A stretch of 64,000 nt of DNA from the NCBI GenBank assembly GCA_964460035.1, contig CAYWPG010000010.1, positions 33,280-97,279 of the forward strand. Direction: 5' to 3'. The notes beneath the pieces were generated by a model, which was given only the letters and a program-made list of their open reading frames with translations, was not told the DNA's origin and made no database searches. This document shows positions 53,921 to 62,283 of the stretch, piece after piece (position 1 is the first letter of the stretch; every line of letters starts with the position of its first letter). The position numbers were made by a program, and so were the translations under genes. The stretch is from CAYWPG01 sp964460035. GTDB taxonomy: Bacteria; Pseudomonadota; Gammaproteobacteria; Nitrococcales; AK92.

Positions 53921-56422
53921 TCAGTGCCGCGTCGCGTCGACCGGCTGGAAATATCGCTCCAGGGCGGCCGCATCCATAGGCGGCGCGAACAGGTAGCCCT
54001 GTCCGTGGCGACAGCCCAGCGCCTGCAGGTGGCGCTCGTGCTGGCGCGTTTCCACACCCTCCGCCACGATGTTTATCCCTAAGTTGTGCGCCAGGTTCAG
54101 CAGCGCGCCGACGATCGCGCTGCTGGTGATGCTAGTGCCTAGCTCGCGTACCAGGGATTGGGAGATCTTGACGGTATCAATGGGGAGTTGCCGCAGACTG
54201 TTGAGCGAGGAGCTCCCCACTCCGAAGTCGTCGATGCATGCGTGCACTTCAAGGTCGCGCAGATCGCCCAGTATCGAGGCCGCGGTCAGCGCGTCCTCGG
54301 CAAGCGCGCTTTCGTTGATCTCCAGCGTCAGCGCCGTGCCGGCCAGATCGTGCCGGGCCAGTATGTCGGCCACCGTCGCGGGGAGATCCCGCTTGGCGAA
54401 CTGCTTGGGAGAGAGGTTGACGTGCAGGGTAAAGTCTTCCACCAGCTCATAGCGCTGCTGCCAGCGCCGTAGCGTTGCACAGGCCTGCTCCAGCGTTTTC
54501 TCGCCGATGGGAATGATCATGCCCGTCTCTTCGGCGATGTCTATGAATTCGCGCGCCGGAATGCGTGCGTCCAGCGGATGCTGCCAACGTATGAAGGCTT
54601 CGCAGCCTACCCAGCGCCCGCTCCCCAGTTCGATGATGGGCTGATACTCGACCATGAGCTCGTCGCGCTCCAGCGCCCGCCGCAGCTCGGTCTCGCGCCG
54701 CAGTTGCGACACCGCCCGCTCATGCATGCCCAGCTCGAATATCACGTGACAGCCCTTGCCCCGTTCCTTGGCGCGATACATGGCGATATCCGCATCGCGC
54801 AGCGCATGGGAGGGTTCCTTGTGCGTGGGTGAGTTGAATGTGATGCCTATGCTGGCGGTGCAGTAAATGATGTTGCCGGCCAGCTCGAACGGCTTTGCCA
54901 TCTGCTCGTGGATGCGCTCGGCGACCCGCACCGCATCGGCGCTGTGATGGATGTCCTCAAGCAGAACGGTGAACTCGTCGCCCCCGAGCCGGGCCAAGGT
55001 ATCGCCGGGACGCAGGCAGCATTCCACACGGCGCGCGAATTCCTTGAGCAGTTCGTCGCCGATCAGATGGCCCAGGCTGTCGTTCACGAGCTTGAAGCCA
55101 TCCAGATCCATTAGCATCACCGCATACCGGTTGCCGGGGCGAACGCTGCGGGCGATAGCGTGGGAGAGTCGGTCGTACAGCAAAGCGCGGTTGGGCAAGC
55201 CTGTGAGCGGATCGTGAAAGGCACTGTGCGCGAGCTTGCGCTCGATTTCCTTGCGCTCGGTGATGTCTACCGCGATCGCTGCATAGCCGACCACCTGGTC
55301 GTGCATATTGCGAATCGGGGATAGGGTAAGGCGGGCCGGGAAAGTGCTGCCGTCGCGGCGGCAGAGCTCCGCCTCGCCGTCCCAGTGGCTGGAGCTTGCC
55401 AGCGCCGAACGCAGCTCGGAAATGAGGCGGCGGTGACGGGAAGGGAGCAGCAGACGCAGCGCCTGTTTGCCCAGGGCTTCCTCCGCGGGCACCCCGTGCA
55501 GGTGGGCGGCGTAATCGTTCCAGTACACTATCTTGCCCCGCGTATCGGTCGCGATCACCGCGTTGCGTACCTGATTGAGCATGGAGGCCTGGAAGCGGAT
55601 GCGCTCGGCGGCCTGCATCCGCTCGCTAAGATCGCGCACTATGGCCAGGATGTGCTGCTCGCCGTCCAGCAGCACCGAGTTCAGGTTCACTTCGGTGAAC
55701 AGGAGCGTGCCGTCGCGACGGCTGAAGCACCATTCGAAAGAGTGGCTGCCGAGGCGGCCGGCAGCGTTCAGATGCTCTTCCAGTGTTTGCGCCGAGGGCG
55801 TGCCGTCGGGTTGGCGGCTGGGAGAGACAGCGCTTAGCGCCAGGCCTTGCAGTTTCTTCTGAGCGATGCCGAACAACGGCCCGGCGCGCGAGTTGCAGTC
55901 GCTGATTCGGCCATCGCGTATGAGCAAGATGGCATCGGGGGCCGACTCGAACAGCGCTTTGTAGCGGTGCTCGCTCTCGCGCAGCCGGGTCTCGGCGTGC
56001 TTGCGCATCACCGCGTAGCTCATGGCCTTTACCAGGCCGGCGCTGGTGACTTCGTCCTTGACCAGATAGTCCTGCGCACCCTGATCGATCGCCTTCAAGG
56101 CCATGCTGCGATCGCTAAGCCCAGTGAGCACGATTACCGGCAGCTCCGGGGCTTCGGCGGCTATGGCTTCGAAGGTGGCTATGCCGTTGCTGTCGGGCAG
56201 CGACAAATCCAGCAGGATCACGTCTACTGGGTGCTTGCGCAGCAGCCGCAGGCCCCCTGCCAAACGGTCGGCCTGCAGCAGACGGAAATCGGCGGGGCCA
56301 GCCTCCAGCAGCATCGCCTTGATAAGCAGCGCATCGCCGCGGTTGTCTTCAATCAGCAAGGCCGTCCTAGGAGGTTGCCGCGTGTCCGCTATGGTCGATA
56401 CAGGAGCTTCCATCGGGTGCAC
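53921..56422 (-). CDS. REC-PAS-PAS-GGDEF-EAL c-di-GMP protein
   Basis: 833 residues; GTG at 56422 has AGAGGG at 5-nt spacing, ATG at 56413 is an alternative. The N-terminal REC domain has Asp in VILLDLSLPDSNG and Lys in YLVKDEV. Two PAS domains follow (about 150-270 and 275-395). The GGDEF motif is intact (ARLGGDEFTV, about 475), with an inhibitory RPGD site five residues before it, so cyclase activity with product inhibition is possible. The EAL domain reads CEAFIRW instead of EAL but keeps the NLSPKQF, LEINES, DDFG, KIS and EGVET residues, so phosphodiesterase activity is possible too. It likely tunes c-di-GMP in response to a kinase. Confidence 0.9.
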   Translation of the reverse strand: MHPMEAPVSTIADTRQPPRTALLIEDNRGDALLIKAMLLEAGPADFRLLQADRLAGGLRLLRKHPVDVILLDLSLPDSNGIATFEAIAAEAPELPVIVLTGLSDRSMALKAIDQGAQDYLVKDEVTSAGLVKAMSYAVMRKHAETRLRESEHRYKALFESAPDAILLIRDGRISDCNSRAGPLFGIAQKKLQGLALSAVSPSRQPDGTPSAQTLEEHLNAAGRLGSHSFEWCFSRRDGTLLFTEVNLNSVLLDGEQHILAIVRDLSERMQAAERIRFQASMLNQVRNAVIATDTRGKIVYWNDYAAHLHGVPAEEALGKQALRLLLPSRHRRLISELRSALASSSHWDGEAELCRRDGSTFPARLTLSPIRNMHDQVVGYAAIAVDITERKEIERKLAHSAFHDPLTGLPNRALLYDRLSHAIARSVRPGNRYAVMLMDLDGFKLVNDSLGHLIGDELLKEFARRVECCLRPGDTLARLGGDEFTVLLEDIHHSADAVRVAERIHEQMAKPFELAGNIIYCTASIGITFNSPTHKEPSHALRDADIAMYRAKERGKGCHVIFELGMHERAVSQLRRETELRRALERDELMVEYQPIIELGSGRWVGCEAFIRWQHPLDARIPAREFIDIAEETGMIIPIGEKTLEQACATLRRWQQRYELVEDFTLHVNLSPKQFAKRDLPATVADILARHDLAGTALTLEINESALAEDALTAASILGDLRDLEVHACIDDFGVGSSSLNSLRQLPIDTVKISQSLVRELGTSITSSAIVGALLNLAHNLGINIVAEGVETRQHERHLQALGCRHGQGYLFAPPMDAAALERYFQPVDATRH

Positions 56423-56768
56423 GTGAGCCCTCTTCTTGTGAAGCCAGGAGCGGGTGATCGCATCTGCTGCGGGGGCGGGTCGACCGGTGCCGAGCTTTGG
56501 GTTGTCAGGTAGTAGCGTTTTGCGGGCACAACGATCGGTGCAGGCAACTTACCCTCAGGCTCGTAAGGAGCTTGAGGGGATATGGGCGCTAGTTGCCCCG
56601 ATTCAAGCCGCTAGAGGTATAAGACGATGATGTTGCCGCGGTCGCTGGGCTGCGGATCGGTTACGACAGAAGGATGGTTTGGCGGGTGAGCGGGGAGAGA
56701 GGGGGTGCGGTTGACCGGGACGCCAGGACGGCGGCGGGAGGGTGCCGCCGTCCTATGAAATAGCAGCG
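56423..56768. other. Gene-free stretch with a hairpin
   Basis: 346 bp without a gene. An 11-bp stem with one G-T pair (CCCTCAGGCTC/GAGCTTGAGGG, 56552-56578) and a 5-nt loop is present. No T-run follows, so its role is unclear. Confidence 0.5.
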
Positions 56769-56975
56769 CTATTCTTCGTCATCGTAGTCCAGGAGGTCAT
56801 CGTAGTCCGCGAGCAGCTCGCGCAGGCGGCGCGCCTCGCGCAGCTCCTCGATCGCCCGCCGGCTATCGCGCCGGGGCGCGTTGGTCCGGGCTAGACGCCC
56901 CTCGTCCAGCCACTGCCCATCCAAATCGATGTCGACATCGTCCAAAAGATCCTGATAGTCGAGATCGTTGCCCAT
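56769..56975 (-). CDS. Small acidic protein, PA3496-like
   Basis: 68 residues with an acidic start (DYQDLLDDVDIDLDGQWLD) and an acidic end (LLADYDDLLDYDDEE) around a basic helix RRAIEELREARRLRELL. This arrangement resembles the PA3496 family of putative envelope-integrity proteins in gammaproteobacteria. No signal peptide or membrane helix. A fair binding site (GAGGAC) lies about 10 nt upstream. Function unknown; the basic helix between acidic ends suggests a protein or membrane contact (inference). Confidence 0.65.
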   Translation of the reverse strand: MGNDLDYQDLLDDVDIDLDGQWLDEGRLARTNAPRRDSRRAIEELREARRLRELLADYDDLLDYDDEE

Positions 56976-57404
56976 CTTAGCGGTGTCCTCACTGAGGTGG
57001 GCGGCCAGCCGGCCGCAACCAAACGTGGTGGTTTACGAGCTGCTATATACCCTGTTTCCTGTTCAGTGCGAAATAGATTTTTTCACGCGTTCCTATAGCT
57101 ACTTTTAATAGGGTCTCTTGCCGCCGTCCATAAGCGTTGCCATGGGCTTCCAGGGGCTGGTCCGGCCGGGCGCAGACGCGGTCTACGCGGCATCGTTCAT
57201 GGTCGATGCAAGGGCAATTTACACCGCCTGGCCGGCGCCCTGTCTTGCGCGCGCTCAAGGACAGGACGTCTCACGAATGCGTTCGCGATCGGCAGGCGTT
57301 TGGCGTGCTGCCGGGAGCCCCCATCCGCGGCTCCCGGTGCGCGGCAGAGAGTTGGACCGAGCTGTAGCGGAAGGGTTCTTGAGTGCGGCGCGGGCTGGAT
57401 GGGG
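56976..57404. other. Gene-free stretch between the small acidic protein and M23 peptidase genes
   Basis: 429 bp. An AT-rich patch at 57040-57110 could carry the promoter of the small protein (leftward TATATA at about 57044). A 9-bp hairpin CCGGGAGCC/GGCTCCCGG (57311-57337) downstream of the peptidase gene is a weak terminator. Frames here look non-coding. Confidence 0.45.
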
Positions 57405-58220
57405 TCAAGGCTGTTGGAGGAACAGCTCGGGGTCCACCAGGTGGCCGTTGAGCGAGACGCTCCAGTGCAGATGCGGGCCCGTTACGCGGCCGGTGGCGCC
57501 CACGGTACCGATTTGCTGGCCTGCTTCGACGATGTCGCCCACGCCGACGTCTATCCGATCCATGTGGCAGTACATCGTGATCAGGCCGTGTCCATGATCG
57601 ATGAATACGGTGTTGCCGTTGAAGAAGAAGTCACCCGCCTCCACCACACGGCCGGCCGCGGGCGCGACTATGGGCGTGCCGGTTGGCGCGGCGATGTCCA
57701 AGCCGCTATGCGGGTTGCGCGGCTGTTCGTTGAAGAAGCGCCGCAGGCCGAACGGGCTGCTATAACGCCCGGTCACAGGAACCGGCAACCGCAGCGTGGC
57801 GGGTATCACTGTGTCGGTGCTGAAGGTTTCGAACGCCGTGCGTATACGCACGCGCTCCTGACCGATGCGCTGAAGATCTTCGGGACTGGGGTTCACATGG
57901 CGCGGATTGGCCACCGTAAGCCGCTGTTCCGGATAGCTCTTGCCGGTCACGGTGAAGCTGACCGGCTGGCCGTTCACCTGAATGCGATGCTCGCCGGGCG
58001 CGGTGGAGAGCGCAAGGCCTACCACGGCATACCAGCGCTGCTCGCGCTGCGTTACCAGCACTGCGCGGCCATTGAAGCTTACTTGCGGGCGCGGCTCGCT
58101 TGCCGGGCCCAGCGGAATAACCGCCACTCCGCCCGGCACGGGAGAGTGAGTGGGCAGTGCCGCGGCGCTGTGCGCCACGAGCAGCAGGGCGCAGAGCAGC
58201 GCGAGCATCCGCTTTGTCAT
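57405..58220 (-). CDS. M23 family metallopeptidase (LytM-like), exported
   Basis: 271 residues from the ATG at 58220 (GGAGG at 4 nt), overlapping the xseA stop by 4 bp (ATGA), so translation is coupled. Signal peptide MLALLCALLLVAHSAAA. The C-terminal LytM domain has the zinc motifs NPHSGLDIAAP (HxxxD) and GPHLHWSV (HxH), both intact, with the glycine-rich GDFFFNGNTVFIDHGHG between. An endopeptidase cutting peptidoglycan cross-links in the periplasm is expected. An N-terminal beta-rich segment (about 25-150) may bind the wall or a partner. The xseA-M23 gene order is seen in related gammaproteobacteria. Confidence 0.87.
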   Translation of the reverse strand: MTKRMLALLCALLLVAHSAAALPTHSPVPGGVAVIPLGPASEPRPQVSFNGRAVLVTQREQRWYAVVGLALSTAPGEHRIQVNGQPVSFTVTGKSYPEQRLTVANPRHVNPSPEDLQRIGQERVRIRTAFETFSTDTVIPATLRLPVPVTGRYSSPFGLRRFFNEQPRNPHSGLDIAAPTGTPIVAPAAGRVVEAGDFFFNGNTVFIDHGHGLITMYCHMDRIDVGVGDIVEAGQQIGTVGATGRVTGPHLHWSVSLNGHLVDPELFLQQP

Positions 58221-59587
58221 GCGTCCTCCGTATTGCTGGCGTCCACCCGGCACAGCAGGCTGCCGCGGCCGAGCCGCGCGACAACACGCTCGCCAGGCGC
58301 AACGCTGGCCGCATCGCGTACTACGCTGCCGTCGTCTTCCCGCCGCACGATGGCGTAGCCGCGGCCTAGCGTGGCCAGCGGGCTGACGGCATCCAGCGCG
58401 CGCGCCAGTCCGGCCAGCTGCTGATGACGCTCGCTGATGATATGGCTGGCGGCCACCGTGAGGCGGCGCTGGAGGTCGGTGCAATGGGCCTGGGCAAGCT
58501 TGATCCGCGCTTGCGGGGATTGCCGCCGCAAGCGTTGCAATGCGTGGTTATAGCGCAATTCGGCGGCGCGGATGCGGCCGCGCATCACGTTCACAAGACG
58601 CAGCTCCAGTTCGTCCAGCCGCTGGCTGCGGTCGTGCAGGCGCCGGCGCGGATGCTGCGACAGCAGCCGCTGCTTGAGCACCCGGTGACGTTCGGCAAGG
58701 CGCCCCAAGTGCTGACGAAGCAGCATGCACAGGCGCTGCTCGTAGCGGACGAACTCGTTCAGCCAGGCCTGGCCGTCGGGGCTGATCATTTCGGCCGCGG
58801 CCGACGGGGTCGGGGCACGGCGGTCGGCCACGAAGTCGGCAATGGTGAAGTCGATCTCATGGCCTACCGCCGATACCAGCGGCAGCTCGCAATCGGCGAT
58901 GGCGCGGGCGACGATCTCCTCGTTGAAGGACCACAAGTCCTCCAGCGAGCCGCCGCCGCGCGTAAGCAGCAGAACATCCACTTCCTGCCGCGCCGAGGCA
59001 AGCCGAATGGCCGCGGCGATCTGCTCGGCGGAGCCTTCGCCTTGCACTGCCACCGGATAGATCAGCACTTGCAGCCAGGGACAGCGCCGCCGCAGCACCG
59101 TCAATACGTCGTGAATCGCCGCGCCGCTGGGCGAGGTGATCACGCCCAGGCGGCGGGGGGCGGTGGGCAGCGGGCGCTTGCGCTCGGGTGCGAACAGGCC
59201 CTCGTTGTGCAGCTTGGCCTTCAGCGCTTCGAATGCCTGGCGCAGCGCGCCGGTGCCGGCTGGCTCCATGTGCTCTATGTTGAGCTGGAACTCGCCGCGA
59301 GCGGGGAACAGGCTCACCCGCGCCCGAACCAGCACCTGATCGCCGTTCTTGGGATTGAAGCGCAGATGGAGGTTGCGGTTGCGGAACATCGCGCAGCGAA
59401 CCTGCGCTTCGGCGTCCTTGAGCGAGAAATACAGATGACCCGATGCCGGACGCGCCAGGTTGGAGATCTCGCCCTCTACCCACAACAAGGGGAAGGCGTT
59501 CTCGAGCAACAGCCTGACCTCGCGGTTGAGGCGAGTGACGCTGTAGATCTGGCGGGCAGGGGATTCTAGAGGTTGATCTAGTGACAT
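58217..59587 (-). CDS. xseA: Exodeoxyribonuclease VII large subunit
   Basis: 456 residues, the usual length. N-terminal OB-fold (LNREVRLLLENAFPLLWVEGEISN, near 20-45, with LARPASGHLYFSLKD), the catalytic core with VITSPSGAAIHDVLTVLRRR and LLTRGGGSLEDLW, followed by DFTIADFVADRRAPTPSAAAE, and a long coiled coil. It works with XseB to degrade single-stranded DNA in repair; xseB is not in the window. It is head of a two-gene operon with the M23 peptidase and divergent from guaB. Confidence 0.94.
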   Translation of the reverse strand: MSLDQPLESPARQIYSVTRLNREVRLLLENAFPLLWVEGEISNLARPASGHLYFSLKDAEAQVRCAMFRNRNLHLRFNPKNGDQVLVRARVSLFPARGEFQLNIEHMEPAGTGALRQAFEALKAKLHNEGLFAPERKRPLPTAPRRLGVITSPSGAAIHDVLTVLRRRCPWLQVLIYPVAVQGEGSAEQIAAAIRLASARQEVDVLLLTRGGGSLEDLWSFNEEIVARAIADCELPLVSAVGHEIDFTIADFVADRRAPTPSAAAEMISPDGQAWLNEFVRYEQRLCMLLRQHLGRLAERHRVLKQRLLSQHPRRRLHDRSQRLDELELRLVNVMRGRIRAAELRYNHALQRLRRQSPQARIKLAQAHCTDLQRRLTVAASHIISERHQQLAGLARALDAVSPLATLGRGYAIVRREDDGSVVRDAASVAPGERVVARLGRGSLLCRVDASNTEDA

Positions 59588-59720
59588 CCGCCGGATGATA
59601 CCAATTGGCGCCCGAGGCGCCTATCTCGATCGGGGGCGACAACGGCCTTCGGCGCAGGCCGCGCCTACGCCCGGTACCGGCGCCGGATCGGCAGGATGTT
59701 ATTGGGGCGCTGCAACATAT

Positions 59721-59749
59721 TTACGGCGTTTAGCACGGTTTCGTATAAT
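59721..59749 (+). promoter_or_regulatory. Probable guaB promoter
   Basis: A perfect minus-10 TATAAT (59744-59749) lies 60 bp before the guaB start. TTACGG (59721-59726), 17 bp upstream, is a weak minus-35. Confidence 0.6.
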
Positions 59750-59808
59750 GTCCGGCTAACTTCAGGGCGCGGATACCGGCCCGCGCTCGCAAAAAAGGTG
59801 CTCTTCGT

Positions 59809-61272
59809 ATGCGCATTGCCCAGGAAGCCCTCACGTTCGACGACGTTCTTCTGATCCCAGCCCATTCCACTGTCTTGCCGCGCGATGTGGATCTGTCCAC
59901 GCAGCTGACGCGCGAAATTCGCCTCAGCATCCCTCTAGTGTCCGCTGCGATGGATACCGTCACGGAAGCGCGGCTGGCCATTGCGATGGCCGAGCAAGGC
60001 GGCATTGGAATCATTCATAAGAACCTCACCGTGGAGCAGCAGGCCGCCGAGGTGCGGCGCGTGAAGAAGTTCGAGAGCGGCGTGATCAAGGAGCCGATCA
60101 CGGTGGATCCGCGCACCAGCATTCGCGATGTGTTGGAGCTGACGCGCTCGCACGGCATCTCGGGCGTGCCGGTGGTGGACGGCGAGGAGCTGGTCGGCAT
60201 CGTCACCGCGCGCGACTTGCGCTTCGAGAAGCGGCTCGACGAGCCGGTGTCGGTGGCCATGACCGGCAAGGATCGGCTCGTGACCGTGCTTGAGGGGGCC
60301 GACCGTGAAGAGGTGCTGGAGAAGCTGCATCAGCACCGAATCGAAAAAATGCTGGTGGTCAACGAGAAGTTCCAGCTGCGCGGGATGATCACCGTCAAGG
60401 ACATCCAGAAAGCCCACGATTACCCCTTTGCCTGCAAGGACGAGCACGGCCAGTTGCGGGTCGGTGCCGCGGTGGGCGTGGGGGTCGGCACCGAGGAGCG
60501 CATCGAGGCGCTGGTGGCGGCCGGCGTGGACGTGATCGCCGTGGACACGGCCCACGGCCACCACATAAACGTTTTGGAGCGGGTGCGCTGGGTCAAGCGC
60601 CACTACCCCGATCTGCAGGTGATAGGCGGCAACATCGCCACCGCCGAGGCGGCGCTGGCGCTTTACGAGGCCGGAGCGGATGCGGTGAAGGTGGGCATTG
60701 GCCCCGGCTCGATTTGCACGACCCGTATCATCGCCGGCGTGGGCGTGCCGCAGATCACCGCTATCAGCAATGTCGCCAAGGCCCTCGAAGGTACCGGCTT
60801 GCCGGTAATCGCCGACGGCGGCATCCGCTTCTCCGGCGACATGGCCAAGGCGCTGGCGGCGGGAGCTTACTCGGTCATGGTCGGCAGCCTGCTGGCCGGT
60901 ACCGAAGAGGCGCCCGGAGAGGTCGAGCTGTTCCAGGGCCGCTCGTACAAGTCCTACCGCGGCATGGGTTCCCTGGGCGCGATGGCGCAGAGCCAAGGCT
61001 CCAGCGACCGCTACTTCCAGGAGACCAGCGAGGCCGACAAGCTGGTGCCCGAGGGCATTGAAGGGCGCGTGCCTTACAAGGGCAGCCTGGTGGCGATCAT
61101 TCACCAGCTCCTGGGCGGCGTGCGCGCCAGCATGGGCTATGTCGGCTGCCGCAATATCGAGGAGATGCGCACCAAACCACAGTTCACGCGCATCACCGGC
61201 GCCGGCATGCGGGAAAGCCACGTGCACGACGTGACCATTACCAAGGAAGCGCCCAACTATCGGATCGACTGA
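59809..61272 (+). CDS. guaB: Inosine-5'-monophosphate dehydrogenase
   Basis: 487 residues, standard IMPDH. It oxidises IMP to XMP with NAD, the first step to GMP. Catalytic Cys lies in GPGSICTTRI (about 306). A tandem CBS pair is at about 93-205, with GISGVPVVDGEELVGIVTARD and MLVVNEKFQLRGMITVKDI. The flap and finger end is KSYRGMGSLGAM. Cytoplasmic tetramer. In many relatives guaB and guaA are adjacent; here an opposite-strand ATP-grasp gene separates them by about 1 kb. Confidence 0.96.
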   Translation: MRIAQEALTFDDVLLIPAHSTVLPRDVDLSTQLTREIRLSIPLVSAAMDTVTEARLAIAMAEQGGIGIIHKNLTVEQQAAEVRRVKKFESGVIKEPITVDPRTSIRDVLELTRSHGISGVPVVDGEELVGIVTARDLRFEKRLDEPVSVAMTGKDRLVTVLEGADREEVLEKLHQHRIEKMLVVNEKFQLRGMITVKDIQKAHDYPFACKDEHGQLRVGAAVGVGVGTEERIEALVAAGVDVIAVDTAHGHHINVLERVRWVKRHYPDLQVIGGNIATAEAALALYEAGADAVKVGIGPGSICTTRIIAGVGVPQITAISNVAKALEGTGLPVIADGGIRFSGDMAKALAAGAYSVMVGSLLAGTEEAPGEVELFQGRSYKSYRGMGSLGAMAQSQGSSDRYFQETSEADKLVPEGIEGRVPYKGSLVAIIHQLLGGVRASMGYVGCRNIEEMRTKPQFTRITGAGMRESHVHDVTITKEAPNYRID

Positions 61273-61291
61273 TCCGGGCGCTTCGGCGCGA

Positions 61292-61329
61292 CCGATACGA
61301 CCGGCGGCTCAGGCCGCGGGCCGTATCGG
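61292..61329. terminator. Bidirectional hairpin between guaB and the ATP-grasp gene
   Basis: Outer arms CCGATACG/CGTATCGG and inner GCGGC/GCCGC surround a TCAG loop. The loop holds the stop codon of the leftward ATP-grasp gene. Confidence 0.6.
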
Positions 61330-62127
61330 CGGCATGATAGGCGGTGTTGGCTCAACGGGCGGTGTGGCGTCTTCGCTCTGGAGGTATTCCCAGATGTGGC
61401 GAGCCACCGAAATGCCGCGCTGGTTCAGCGCCTCGTTGCCGAACAGTATGTTGAATTCCAGCAGATAGAAGTGACCGTCCACCTCCGCCAGGTCGAAGCC
61501 GGCGTGGTTGATGCCGAGTTCCGCGGCCAGCTTCTCCACCAGGGCTATGGCGGCCGCAGGTACATCGTCGAAGCTGATGCTGCCGCCGCGGGCGACGTTG
61601 TTGTGGAACGTGCCCGGCGCGGCTATGCGCCAGTACGCTGCGATCGCGCGGCGCCCTACGTACACCACGCGCAGATCGCGCGTAATAGGCAAGTACTCCT
61701 GTAGGTAGAGCACGCTGTTGCGGGCGGCGAACTCGCGCAGGGCGCGCCGGTCTTCTATCAGAAACACGCCCTTGCCCATGGAGTTGCGCGGCTCCTTGGC
61801 TACCAGCGGGAAGCCGAGCTCGCCGACGCTCTCGGAGTCGTAATCCGACGACGGCAGGATCAGCGTTTGCGGCACGTGGGCCGGTGCGATCGACTGGAAC
61901 GCCCGCGTCATCTCGATTTTGTCGTAGCCGAGATGATAAGTCGCGGGATTCGGGAACAGGCGCTTCTTGAGCGCGTAGGTGAGCGTGTTCACCTGCCAGT
62001 GTTCGGGAAACAGGATCCAGTCCGCCTGGCGCAACTCATCGAGCTGTTGCAAGGCGAGTTCCGGTTTGATGTAGCGCACGCCGGGAATGCCCAGCGCACG
62101 ATAGGCATTCAGCGTAATTATGCGCAT
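61309..62127 (-). CDS. RimK-like ATP-grasp protein
   Basis: 272 residues. The N-terminal part (IITLNAYRALGIPGVRYIKP) is followed by an ATP-grasp region with GFPLVAKEPRNSMGKGVFLI (ATP-binding lysines), YLQEYLPITRDLRVVYVG and the metal-binding LLEFNILFGNEAL. It probably ligates an amino acid, peptide or similar carboxylate to an amine using ATP. The acceptor is unknown. A proline-rich 20-residue tail ends the protein. It is inserted between guaB and guaA on the opposite strand. Confidence 0.8.
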   Translation of the reverse strand: MRIITLNAYRALGIPGVRYIKPELALQQLDELRQADWILFPEHWQVNTLTYALKKRLFPNPATYHLGYDKIEMTRAFQSIAPAHVPQTLILPSSDYDSESVGELGFPLVAKEPRNSMGKGVFLIEDRRALREFAARNSVLYLQEYLPITRDLRVVYVGRRAIAAYWRIAAPGTFHNNVARGGSISFDDVPAAAIALVEKLAAELGINHAGFDLAEVDGHFYLLEFNILFGNEALNQRGISVARHIWEYLQSEDATPPVEPTPPIMPPIRPAA

Positions 62128-62283
62128 GGGGTGATTTCTCTGCGTTTGGCGTATAGGCGCAAGCAGCGCGCTCGGTTATGCTACGCGCGCAGACTCGGCG
62201 CGCATGGATATACGCCGGCCGCAGCAGGCCGTCAAGAGGGGTGCGCGGGACAGGTTCTTAGGTAATTAAGTACTGGGGCAGTC

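Noticed and set aside
57043..57258. Leftward 71-codon frame between the small acidic protein and the M23 peptidase genes
   Set aside because: No binding site and it starts in a region with no similarity to known proteins; composition looks random.
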